Counted from the stretch's first letter, positions 7,020-13,776 are shown. The stretch: 14,514 nt of DNA from Acidobacteriota bacterium (GCA_003131985.1 PKWH01000303.1:11009-25522); one strand, 5' to 3'. Notes: generated from the sequence alone by a model not told the origin. Numbers and translations are program-made.

Positions 7020-9626
7020 ATGCCACTTCCAACAGGAACAAAACTCGGGCCGTACGAAATCGTCGCGCCGCTGGGGGCGGGCGGAATGGGCGAAGTGTAT
7101 CGCGCCCGGGATACGCGGCTCGGCCGCGACGTTGCGGTAAAGGTACTGCCTGCGTCGTTTGCCACGGATGCGGAGCGGCTGAGGAGGTTCGAGCAGGAGG
7201 CGCGGGCGGCGGGGGCGCTGAATCATCCGAACATTCTCGCGATTTACGATACGGGCGTGCAGGACGGCGCGCCGTACCTCGTTACCGAACTGCTCGAAGG
7301 CGAAACGCTTCGCGAGCGGTTGCGCGTTGGCCCGCTAGCGGTGCGCAAGGCGCTCGATCTGGCGGTGCAGACTATTCGCGGAGTGGCTGCCGCGCACGAT
7401 CGAGGCATCATTCACCGCGACCTGAAGCCTGCGAATATTTTCCTGACGAACGACGGGCATGTGAAGATTCTGGATTTCGGCCTGGCGAAATTAATTCAGC
7501 CGGAAGCCGGAGCCGGCCTGGGCGAAACGCAATCTCCTACGCGGACTGCTGAGCCGCTGACGCAAACCGGGGCGGGAGTTGTGCTGGGGACGGTGGGCTA
7601 CATGTCTCCGGAGCAGGTGCGCGGCAAACCTGCAGACGTGCGCTCGGACATTTTCGCGTTGGGAACAATTCTTTACGAAATGCTTTCTGGGCAGCGCGCG
7701 TTTGAGAAGGACTCGTCGGCGGACACCATGGCCGCCATTCTGAAAGAGGAACCCACGGAGCTTTCCGGCGATGGAAAGAGAGTGCCTCCAGCGGTCGAGC
7801 GGGTGGTGCGGCATTGCCTGGAAAAAAATCCGGCGGAACGATTTCAATCCGCGCGCGATCTTGCGTTTGATCTGGAATCGCTCTCCGGCGCTTCCACGGC
7901 CAGCGCCGCCACGTTCGCCGCAGCGAACCCACCGCGACACAGCAAGCGCCGACTACTTTTTGTCCTGCTAGGAATAGCTGGCATTGTCGTCGTGGGGATC
8001 GTTGCGTATTTTCTCGGCCGAGGCGCTGTGGTGGCGCCAACCTATCACCAACTGACTTTCGATCGCGGGCTGATTTACTCGGCGCGATTTGCGGTGGACG
8101 GCCCGTCAATTTATTACAGCGCTGCATGGAACGGCCAGTCGGTGCAGCTCTATTCCACGGACCCGAGCAGCCCCGAATCGCGCGCGCTGAACTTCATGCA
8201 TTCGGTGTTGTTTGACGTGTCCTCGGCGGAGATGGCCATCTCGATTGGGTGCAAAGATTTATTTATTGGAGATTGCGAAGGCGCGCTGGCGCGTGTGCCC
8301 ATTTCCGGCGGGGCTCCGCGCCAGATCGCGGAAAACGTGGTCTCCGCGGACTGGACGGCGGACGCGAGCGAGATGGCCGCGATTCGCGATGTGGAAGGAA
8401 AGTTCCGCGTGGAATTTCCGCTGGGCAACTTGATCTACGAAAGCTCTGCGTGGCTGGATTTTCTGCGTATTTCACCGGACGGCAAGCTGGCCGCGTTCAC
8501 GGAATTCAAGTATATGAACGGGGACGTGGGACAAGTGGTGATCGTGGACCGCACGGGAAAACAGATTGCGCGTTCGGCAGCTTTCCCCAGCATCGAAGGA
8601 GTGGCCTGGCCGCCCGGCGGGAAAGAGGTCTGGTTCGCGGCGACGGCCGGCAATGATGCATGGGCAAACTCGATTCAAGCGCTCAAGCTCACAGGCGACA
8701 CCCGCATTCTACTTCGTCTGCCCGGCATGGTTCGGCTCCACGACGTGTCGCGCGACGGCCGTCTTTTGATCTCCAGCGAAATCTGGGGGACGGGCTTGCA
8801 ATTTCGCGGTCCGGGAGACGCCAAGGAACGCGATTTATCCTGGCTCGATGCCGCACTGGTGACGGATATTTCTCCCGACGGCGCGGAACTGGCATTTGAT
8901 GAAGCGGGCGAGGCCGTCGGAGCGAATGAATTTGAGGCTGACACGCGCGGTACGGACGGATCAGTACCGGTCAAACTGGGGAGAGCAAACGATCCGGTAT
9001 TTTCGCCGGATGGAAAATCGATACTGGCCGGCAGCGTTCCGTTTTCCAAGTTTTTAATATTTTCGACCGGATCGGGCCAAACGAAGCAACTCGATGCCGG
9101 CGGTATCCAGCAAATCGCTTCGCTGGGATGGATGCCCGGCGGAAATCAAATTTATTTTATCGGAAATGACGGCCAACAGTGGCGCGTGTACCTTCAGGAT
9201 CTCGCGGGCGGCGCGCCACGCGCGGTTACTCCGGCGGTTTTGCCTAGAGGCGCTATTGAGTCTGACCTGGTTTCTCCCGATGGAAAATTTGTTTTCGCGC
9301 GAGATTTGATTGGAAAGGGCTTGCTCTATCCGTTGGCGGGGGGAGGACCGACGGCGGTGCCGGGAATGACTCCGGAAGACATCTGGGCTAACTGGTCCGG
9401 CGATGGAAAATCGGCTTACGTTTATCAGAATATGAAGGTTTACGATTTGGTGTTTCGGCTGGACCTGGCAAATGGGGAGAGGCAGCAGATCTTGCAGGTT
9501 GCGCCGCAGGATACGGCGGGCGTCAACGGTCTGGTGCCGCTGAGGATCACACCGGACGGCAAGTCGTACGCTTACACTTACAACCGCTCTTTGTCGAACC
9601 TCTTTATCGCGGATGGCGTGAAGTGA
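7020..9626 (+). CDS. Transmembrane Ser/Thr protein kinase with extracytoplasmic WD40-like (PD40/TolB) propeller
   Basis: The 868-aa product is a Hanks-type kinase of the kind numerous in Acidobacteriota. Visible parts are the Gly-rich loop GAGGMGEVY (19-27), the VAVK lysine Lys41, the HRDLKPANI catalytic loop with Asp134, DFG at 152-154, an enlarged activation segment of about 40 residues, and MSPEQ (195-199). All key catalytic residues are present. One membrane helix spans about 311-334 and is preceded by KRR, so the kinase should be cytoplasmic. The rest (340-868) forms a beta-propeller with repeated (S/T)PDGK strings at about 485, 617, 661, 751 and 843, probably sensing or binding outside the membrane. 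An ATG at 6984 is in frame, but the protein most likely begins MPLPTGTKLGPYEI. Its substrate and ligand are unknown. It is divergent from the protease operon, with no direct link visible. Confidence 0.93.
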   Translation: MPLPTGTKLGPYEIVAPLGAGGMGEVYRARDTRLGRDVAVKVLPASFATDAERLRRFEQEARAAGALNHPNILAIYDTGVQDGAPYLVTELLEGETLRERLRVGPLAVRKALDLAVQTIRGVAAAHDRGIIHRDLKPANIFLTNDGHVKILDFGLAKLIQPEAGAGLGETQSPTRTAEPLTQTGAGVVLGTVGYMSPEQVRGKPADVRSDIFALGTILYEMLSGQRAFEKDSSADTMAAILKEEPTELSGDGKRVPPAVERVVRHCLEKNPAERFQSARDLAFDLESLSGASTASAATFAAANPPRHSKRRLLFVLLGIAGIVVVGIVAYFLGRGAVVAPTYHQLTFDRGLIYSARFAVDGPSIYYSAAWNGQSVQLYSTDPSSPESRALNFMHSVLFDVSSAEMAISIGCKDLFIGDCEGALARVPISGGAPRQIAENVVSADWTADASEMAAIRDVEGKFRVEFPLGNLIYESSAWLDFLRISPDGKLAAFTEFKYMNGDVGQVVIVDRTGKQIARSAAFPSIEGVAWPPGGKEVWFAATAGNDAWANSIQALKLTGDTRILLRLPGMVRLHDVSRDGRLLISSEIWGTGLQFRGPGDAKERDLSWLDAALVTDISPDGAELAFDEAGEAVGANEFEADTRGTDGSVPVKLGRANDPVFSPDGKSILAGSVPFSKFLIFSTGSGQTKQLDAGGIQQIASLGWMPGGNQIYFIGNDGQQWRVYLQDLAGGAPRAVTPAVLPRGAIESDLVSPDGKFVFARDLIGKGLLYPLAGGGPTAVPGMTPEDIWANWSGDGKSAYVYQNMKVYDLVFRLDLANGERQQILQVAPQDTAGVNGLVPLRITPDGKSYAYTYNRSLSNLFIADGVK

Positions 9627-9698
9627 TGCGCGCAATGCAGCCGCTACGCCCGCGTCTTGGTTTCAATCAGCCTGCGCTGGCAAAACAAAAATAATGCC

Positions 9699-9727
9699 CT
9701 CGGCGGGAACAAAATGCCCGAGCCGAG
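9699..9727 (+). terminator. Weak imperfect hairpin after the kinase gene
   Basis: CTCGGC (9699-9704) pairs with GCCGAG (9722-9727), and GGG (9705-9707) pairs with CCC (9717-9719) across a two-base bulge, around a 9-nt A-rich loop. It lies about 70 bp past the kinase stop. No T tract follows, so termination is only a possibility. Confidence 0.25.
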
Positions 9728-9825
9728 ACCCCGGCGTAACCGTTGTCGAAACGGGTGTTATCTCTGTGAAAACGCGGTGGGAAAGTGCCCGCTACAAAGC
9801 TCTGGAACTAGTGTTAAATCGAATC

Positions 9826-9851
9826 AAGGACGCGCCTCAGCGTGTGTCCTT
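9826..9851 (+). promoter_or_regulatory. Hairpin in the leader of the small secreted-protein gene
   Basis: AAGGACGCGC (9826-9835) pairs with GTGTGTCCTT (9842-9851), counting G-T wobbles, around CTCAGC. It ends about 20 nt before the GAGGGTGAGGA ribosome-binding region of the next gene. It may be a leader structure, a weak terminator or an operator. There is no T tract that would favour a terminator. The rest of 9627-9884 shows no gene and no clear promoter. Confidence 0.25.
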
Positions 9852-9884
9852 TGCTGCATAAATCGAGGGTGAGGATAATTCCGA

Positions 9885-10343
9885 ATGAAAATACTTGTGA
9901 AAGTTTCGCTCATCGCAGTTGCACTGGCATTCCTGCTGCCTATGGCCTCGCAGGAACTTCTTGCTCAGGGAAAACACCCCCACTACCTCCACGCTCTTTC
10001 CGATCTGCGAGACGCCCGGGCTCATTTGGAACGTCCCAACGGCGGAGAGCTTCGTCAACAGGAAAAGGACGCGATTCATCAAATTGATGAAGCTATCGCT
10101 GAAATCAAGCGGGCTTCCATCGACGACGGTAAAAACATAGCTGATCACGCGCCGGTAGACGCGCACATGCCCTGGCAAGGACGTTTACGCAAATCACGCG
10201 ATCTGATTGACAGGGCCATTGGCGATTGCAGCAAGGAAGAAGACGATCCGCACACGCAAGGTTTGCAGGCGCGCATTCTGGATCATCTTCATAAAGCGCA
10301 TCATCACGTCGACGAAGCGATTGCCGTCGTCGAAAGTCGCTAG
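9885..10343 (+). CDS. Small secreted helical protein, function unknown
   Basis: The 152-aa product starts with a clear signal peptide (MKILVKVSLIAVALAFLLP...LLAQG, about 1-28). The mature part is charged, His-rich and predicted alpha-helical. It seems to hold two related halves: residues 34-83 (LSDLRDARAHL...IDEAIAEIK) and 97-150 (LRKSRDLIDRAI...VDEAIAVVE), both ending in a DEAIA helix. I do not recognise an enzyme motif, and the single mature cysteine (Cys115) is not conserved between the halves. Similar short periplasmic helical proteins occur in Acidobacteriota as hypothetical proteins (from memory). The ATG is preceded by GAGG 10 nt upstream. The gene stands alone between the kinase and a strong terminator, so it is probably its own transcript. 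A periplasmic stress or metal-binding helical bundle is one guess, without direct support. Confidence 0.8.
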   Translation: MKILVKVSLIAVALAFLLPMASQELLAQGKHPHYLHALSDLRDARAHLERPNGGELRQQEKDAIHQIDEAIAEIKRASIDDGKNIADHAPVDAHMPWQGRLRKSRDLIDRAIGDCSKEEDDPHTQGLQARILDHLHKAHHHVDEAIAVVESR

Positions 10344-10387
10344 CGCTTTCGCTGATAGCGGCCGCCGAGGGACGGAAACCGCAATAG

Positions 10388-10441
10388 AGGGACATTCTGG
10401 AGCAGCGCAATTGCGCAATGCTTTCGGATGTCCCTTTTTTT
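10388..10441 (+). terminator. Intrinsic terminator of the small secreted-protein gene
   Basis: AGGGACAT (10388-10395) pairs perfectly with ATGTCCCT (10428-10435). A nested GCGC-AATT-GCGC hairpin lies inside, and seven T residues follow (10435-10441). It sits 45 bp after the stop at 10343. The opposite strand has no T run after the stem, so it works mainly for plus-strand transcription, although it also faces the end of the convergent DUF3307 gene. Confidence 0.85.
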
Positions 10442-10480
10442 CTGATTCTTGGTGAAGCAGCCGACGTGCTCGTCCAGGAA

Positions 10481-11296
10481 TTACTGAGGCAGAGCAGAGT
10501 TTCCGAAGAACACTCTCATCAGCACAACTCCTCCCACAAACGCGGTGCAGATGCTGAGCAGCGTACCGATGAGAAAATATTCCGCAAATTGCTCGCGATG
10601 AAATTGCGGGTAGCGCGCGATCGATTTCGCGGCAATAATCAAGCCCACGGTGGCCGGAGAATGCAGCAGAAGAGCCGTCAACACCAGAAACCTCTCCAGC
10701 CAGCCGATGTACATGCCGGCGTTGCTCAATTGCGCGGGCGTTTCACTCGGCGGCGAATCGGGAGCCTGCGGTTTGGCCTTGGCGATGTGACGCATCAACG
10801 GCTTGGTGACGAATCGAATCAAGTAGCCGCAAGCGAACATCACAATCACGTACACGATGAGGAGCAGCAAGATTCGATTGCTCTGTTCGCGCAGCACCTG
10901 CAAGCTTGCTCGCGCGATAGTCGCCAGCGGAGTTCGCTCGATCCAACAAGCCGCCAGCACGACGGTGATGAAGTGCACAACCTGATCTACTACGAAGGCA
11001 ATCGCTCCGTCCGCGACCGGCCGCGACTTCGCAAACTGAATCTTGCAAACATCGATTAAGAGATGGACGAGCGTTAATGCGATCACCGCCGCTTGAAAGC
11101 GCTGCGACAAAATCATCCCGGGAAGAAAGAGCGCTGCCGACAGGACGGCGCAGAGGTAATGAATAGCGCCGTGCTTTACATATCCGACGGCTTGGCCGTT
11201 TTTCTTTTGCTGCACCAGGTGCGAGCTTTGAAAAACAAAATCGGTCAACAGGTGGGCTAAATAAAGCGCTAAAATAGCGCGAATCGTCGTTTGCAC
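10481..11296 (-). CDS. DUF3307 family polytopic membrane protein
   Basis: The 271-aa product matches the DUF3307 pattern by eye. The N-terminal segment has AHLLTDFVFQ (14-23), then KHGAIHY (41-47), HLLIDVCK (78-85) and DQVVH (104-108), with conserved His/Asp inside or beside membrane helices. The C-terminal block is GWLERFLVLTALL...IIAAKSIARY (198-229). About six to seven membrane segments are visible, with a polar Pro-rich loop at 170-195. Function is not established; the buried His/Asp motifs suggest metal binding or catalysis in the membrane (inference). The start is GTG (11294-11296) without a strong ribosome-binding site. It lies 37 bp after the SatD-type gene on the same strand, and an operator-like inverted repeat covers the start codon. 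Pairing of DUF3307 with SatD-family genes is known to me from other bacteria. Confidence 0.85.
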   Translation of the reverse strand: MQTTIRAILALYLAHLLTDFVFQSSHLVQQKKNGQAVGYVKHGAIHYLCAVLSAALFLPGMILSQRFQAAVIALTLVHLLIDVCKIQFAKSRPVADGAIAFVVDQVVHFITVVLAACWIERTPLATIARASLQVLREQSNRILLLLIVYVIVMFACGYLIRFVTKPLMRHIAKAKPQAPDSPPSETPAQLSNAGMYIGWLERFLVLTALLLHSPATVGLIIAAKSIARYPQFHREQFAEYFLIGTLLSICTAFVGGVVLMRVFFGNSALPQ

Positions 11297-11308
11297 GTTT
11301 TCGTCCGA
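11291..11308. promoter_or_regulatory. Operator-like inverted repeat B2 over the DUF3307 start codon
   Basis: On the plus strand, TTGCACG-TTTT-CGTCCGA fits TNGNACG-N4-CGTNCNA at every fixed position and covers the GTG start (11294-11296). Its centre is 28 bp from that of B1. Twelve bases (ACGTTTTCGTCC) are identical to B1. Confidence 0.6.
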
Positions 11309-11318
11309 ATAATGATTT

Positions 11319-11336
11319 TAGGACGTTTTCGTCCTA
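11319..11336. promoter_or_regulatory. Operator-like inverted repeat B1 at the end of the SatD-type gene
   Basis: TAGGACG-TTTT-CGTCCTA is a perfect 7-bp inverted repeat with a 4-bp centre and overlaps the stop codon of the SatD-type gene (11334-11336). It fits TNGNACG-N4-CGTNCNA. In RNA it could also form a small hairpin, but the partner B2 with the same centre and 28-bp spacing favours a protein-binding DNA site. Confidence 0.6.
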
Positions 11337-11978
11337 GAGGCTTTTAGAGCGAATCAGCGCCTGCATACCCGCCACCGTCTGCTCCAGTTGCCAGAAATGT
11401 CCCCGTTGCAGATTTCGCGACACCGTGGAATCGTCCACGCCTAGCGCCCGTGCTGCAGTGTCCAGCCGACGCTTGACTCGGAACGTTTTGATAGTTTCCC
11501 ACTGCTTGTCCGTGATGCGCAAGAGCAGGGTGTCGTGCAAACCGTAAATCAAATTTGCGGTCGAGTCAAACACTGCATTTTTCGAACGAAAGGAAGTAAG
11601 GACGCTGAATTTGTGGCCTGCTTTTCGTTTGACGCTTTCCAGCGCCGCGCGAGCATACACGAATGCCGGTCCGCCCAGGCGGTTCACGGGCGGCTCGACA
11701 CGAGCGGGAGCGGGGCCAAATCCAATTCCAATACGAAGCTTCAGCGGCAGCAGCCTGATGCGCAAATCCAATAACACTTCAGGGATGCTCACCGGCGAAA
11801 TGCTGATGGTCTGAAACTCATCCCCAGCCGTTACGGAATAGGGTAAGCGGATCCACCTGCGCTTCAGGTGGTCGCGTGAAACTGCGCTAAGCCTTCGGCC
11901 CAAAAGCGAGCGAAGCTCGCGGAGTGAGCTCGACTGCACAACGTCGGCGATAAGCACGGCAGCGTGGTTTTGTGACAT
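11334..11978 (-). CDS. SatD-family protein (nucleotide-cyclase-like domain plus HTH)
   Basis: The product is 214 aa when started at MSQNHAAVLIADVV; the frame stays open to 12023. The N-terminal part looks like a class III cyclase/GGDEF-like fold: the AVLIADVVQSS strand (6-16), TAGDEFQ (50-56) in the turn usually bearing GDEF-type residues, RIGIGFG (82-88), then GPAFVYARAALES (103-115). The C-terminal part is a helix-turn-helix (about 162-206, with LDTAARALGVDDSTVSRNLQR), like a sigma-70 region 4 or LuxR-type HTH. Both parts match the SatD family; the S. mutans sat locus is linked to secretion and acid tolerance. The internal start is chosen because 11979-12023 contains a promoter and operators, and because family members begin near this point. 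No Shine-Dalgarno precedes it. It probably binds DNA in response to a nucleotide or other ligand and may repress itself and the downstream DUF3307 gene (inference). Confidence 0.82.
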   Translation of the reverse strand: MSQNHAAVLIADVVQSSSLRELRSLLGRRLSAVSRDHLKRRWIRLPYSVTAGDEFQTISISPVSIPEVLLDLRIRLLPLKLRIGIGFGPAPARVEPPVNRLGGPAFVYARAALESVKRKAGHKFSVLTSFRSKNAVFDSTANLIYGLHDTLLLRITDKQWETIKTFRVKRRLDTAARALGVDDSTVSRNLQRGHFWQLEQTVAGMQALIRSKSL

Positions 11979-11995
11979 TGTACGAATACGTACAA
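11978..11995. promoter_or_regulatory. Operator-like inverted repeat A1 at the SatD-type start
   Basis: TTGTACG-AATA-CGTACAA is a perfect 7-bp inverted repeat with a 4-bp centre. It begins at the first base of the minus-strand ATG and reaches the -10 box, so it would cover the transcription start. It fits TNGNACG-N4-CGTNCNA. Confidence 0.65.
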
Positions 11996-12023
11996 GTATA
12001 TATATTTGCACGAATATGTACAA
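11995..12023 (-). promoter_or_regulatory. Promoter of the SatD-type gene
   Basis: On the minus strand TTGTAC (12018-12023) is followed after exactly 17 bp by TATACT (11995-12000), a five-of-six match to the -10 consensus. The -35 matches only TTG. Transcription would start about 7 nt further on, inside operator A1 and roughly ten bases before the ATG, so the message would have almost no leader. This fits the absence of a Shine-Dalgarno. Confidence 0.5.
12006..12023. promoter_or_regulatory. Operator-like inverted repeat A2 in the SatD-type promoter
   Basis: TTGCACG-AATA-TGTACAA differs from TNGNACG-N4-CGTNCNA at a single fixed position (T for C). It overlaps the -35 element and part of the spacer. 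Its centre is 28 bp from A1, the same spacing as between B1 and B2. Its left arm, TTGCACG, is identical to that of B2. Confidence 0.55.
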
Positions 12024-12111
12024 GCACTAAAATATATGTATGTACAGCATTGCAAAAGGGGGACCATCACTCGCGCAGGCAAGGTTGCAAACTGAGAGCA
12101 GTGGAGGCGCT

Positions 12112-12155
12112 AGAGCGGGCTTCGAGCCGAGTACCGCTCGAACCCTGCGGGCTCT
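12112..12155 (+). promoter_or_regulatory. Inverted repeat upstream of the PilZ gene
   Basis: TTCGAGC (12121-12127) and GCTCGAA (12136-12142) form a perfect 7-bp stem around an 8-nt loop containing GTAC. Outer AGAGC/GCTCT arms (12112-12116 and 12151-12155) can extend it. TTT follows, so it might be a weak terminator, a leader structure or an operator. No known riboswitch class was recognised. Confidence 0.35.
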
Positions 12156-12156
12156 T

Positions 12157-12168
12157 TCTAGTACTAGA
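12157..12168. promoter_or_regulatory. Perfect 12-bp palindrome TCTAGTACTAGA
   Basis: A fully symmetric 12-mer with no loop lies about 175 bp upstream of the PilZ gene start. A gapless palindrome is more likely a dimeric protein site than an RNA hairpin. Its GTAC centre recurs throughout this spacer. Confidence 0.35.
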
Positions 12169-12342
12169 TTGCCCGATTAGAGACCTATCCCTCTATTTAT
12201 CTGTACCCTGCGAGGCCGTACTTTAGTACCGATGCGGAGACCCCCTGAGTACTGCGAGAATGTGACTTTCACGCTAGTGCACGCGCAGGGCCCGCTTGCT
12301 ACATTTACCTTCGAGCATGTTATCGCGAGGGGTTCAAGCCGG

Positions 12343-13776
12343 ATGAGTGAAGCGAGCGATTTCAGTATGCACAAGCCAAAGACACCCGAAAATATTCCAG
12401 CGGGGCTGGCGGCCGAGATCGAACGCGGCCTCGCCGAACAAAATCTTGCCCCTTCGAAATCCAATGATCCCGACGGGCGTATCCTGGATGCGATTTGCGA
12501 CGCAGTGATCGCCGAGACGCCTCGCGTGGCGGCTGAGATCGACGCGCAAAATAGCGCCGAGCCGCTGGCCGGCCTGCTGCACACGATTCAGGCTGAGTCG
12601 CACGAATACGTCAACCCAGACACGCGCCAAGAGTGCGCGGAATTGCTCGAGGAAATTGACGAGGCCGCGGAAGCCTGCGTCGCAGAGTATTCGCTGAACG
12701 ATATCTCCCAAAGCTCGCAAGAGTCAGGCGAGTTGATCGCCGAAGACGGTTACGAAAGCACGATGGACTCTCCTGCGGCTTCCGCCGCGCCACAGCCGGT
12801 GAAATTGTCCGTCAGCGAACCGGCCAAGACGCCGGTCGTGCATCCTGCGGCGGACCGACGACGACGACGCCGCGCGCTGATTTCGGCGCCCGTCCGCGTG
12901 CGCGGGGTTGACGTCACCAACAGCGGCCCTGGTGAAATATCAACCACAGTGGACGTTTCACGCTTCGGTATTCTGTTTATTACTACCCTCGATTGCTACT
13001 CGCGCGGAATGGATGTGATGGTCACCTTTCCGTACAGTAGTTCCCAGCACGCGATCCAAGCGGAGCAGCCTGGACGCGTAGTGCGCATTCACGAGAGTCC
13101 TGACGGCCGCCGCCGCGTTGCGATTGCTCTGCGGCTCGGAGTCGAAGAAGATCTGGTGGACTCCGCCGGACGCAAATTCGAAACCGCGCCGGCGATCCAA
13201 ACTTCCCCTGCGCCGAACACCGAGCTGGTGTGCATTGCCGATCCCCCGCCGGTGGGCGCTTCGAAAAAGCCTCTTATTCTCACCCTGGACTCCGAAGTAG
13301 CTCTTCGCGATTCGTTGAAAGTGTATCTGCAGAATGAGGGCTATGAAGTCATCTCGGTAAGCTCAAGCATAGAAGCGCGCGAAGTTCTCGACATATTTAC
13401 GCCCGCTCTGGTGATCGCCGAAGTGGAAGGCGAGAACCTGCCGGGGTTCGATGTTTGCGCGCATGTGAAATCGAGCGCGCGTCTCCGTCATATTCCCGTC
13501 GTGCTGGTTACGCGCTCGGCTTATCCCAGCGATTATTCCAACGCGCATTCCATCGGCGCAGTCGTTTGCATGGCCAAGCCTTTTAAGCAGGAACGGCTCG
13601 GTCACGTGGTGCGATTGCTGGCGCCTCTGCCGGTACACATGCAGCCCAAATTTATACCGCGCCCGGGCGATCCAACGCGCCGCCCAGGGTGCGACACGAA
13701 TGCGAACGGCCGCAAAAAATCAACTGGCGCTGCCAACGGAAACGGCAAGCGTTTCAGGTTCCCTTCCTTCCGTTAA
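12343..13776 (+). CDS. PilZ domain protein with C-terminal degenerate response-regulator receiver
   Basis: The 477-aa product is cytoplasmic, with no signal peptide. The acidic N-terminal third (1-165) has no recognised domain. A PilZ domain follows (about 171-268), with an Arg cluster (172-177) and DVSRFG, giving the DxSxxG motif Asp204/Ser206/Gly209. With the RxxxR-type arginines these are the c-di-GMP contacts of PilZ domains, so binding is plausible. A receiver domain (about 308-430) follows. By spacing, the phospho-acceptor Asp is Glu360 (AEVEG), the acidic pair is Asp316-Ser317, and Thr390 and Lys412 (30 and 52 residues later, as in CheY) are kept. The receiver is therefore probably not phosphorylated. 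The tail is basic. The start was chosen at 12343 with GAGGGG 10 nt upstream; the frame is open to 12232 without domain support. No output domain is present, so it likely acts by protein contact. Confidence 0.85.
   Translation: MSEASDFSMHKPKTPENIPAGLAAEIERGLAEQNLAPSKSNDPDGRILDAICDAVIAETPRVAAEIDAQNSAEPLAGLLHTIQAESHEYVNPDTRQECAELLEEIDEAAEACVAEYSLNDISQSSQESGELIAEDGYESTMDSPAASAAPQPVKLSVSEPAKTPVVHPAADRRRRRRALISAPVRVRGVDVTNSGPGEISTTVDVSRFGILFITTLDCYSRGMDVMVTFPYSSSQHAIQAEQPGRVVRIHESPDGRRRVAIALRLGVEEDLVDSAGRKFETAPAIQTSPAPNTELVCIADPPPVGASKKPLILTLDSEVALRDSLKVYLQNEGYEVISVSSSIEAREVLDIFTPALVIAEVEGENLPGFDVCAHVKSSARLRHIPVVLVTRSAYPSDYSNAHSIGAVVCMAKPFKQERLGHVVRLLAPLPVHMQPKFIPRPGDPTRRPGCDTNANGRKKSTGAANGNGKRFRFPSFR

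Larger units (their letters stand above)
11979..12342. other. Divergent spacer between SatD-type and PilZ genes
   Basis: No gene is supported in these 364 bp. The left 45 bp are AT-rich and carry the satD-type promoter and two operators. The remainder contains a TTCGAGC/GCTCGAA inverted repeat (12121-12142), the palindrome TCTAGTACTAGA (12157-12168), GTAC-TTTA-GTAC (12218-12229) and many further GTAC tetramers. A reading frame continues upstream of the PilZ gene to 12232, but its translation has no recognisable feature. Confidence 0.55.

Noticed and set aside
10418..11059. A 213-codon plus-strand open frame beginning at the terminator
   Set aside because: It overlaps the T tract of a strong terminator and is antisense to the DUF3307 gene. 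The composition is Arg/Gln/His-rich, typical of a shadow frame.
11319..11336. An intrinsic terminator between the SatD-type and DUF3307 genes
   Set aside because: The stem is only 7 bp and no T tract follows on the minus strand. The matching repeat 28 bp away suits an operator better.
12112..12230. A c-di-GMP riboswitch before the PilZ gene
   Set aside because: Hairpins are present, but I could not find the conserved core of the GEMM classes.
12232..12342. Upstream extension of the PilZ protein by 37 residues
   Set aside because: The frame is open, but the translation has no domain and overlaps the GTAC-rich control region. The start at 12343 has a better ribosome-binding sequence.
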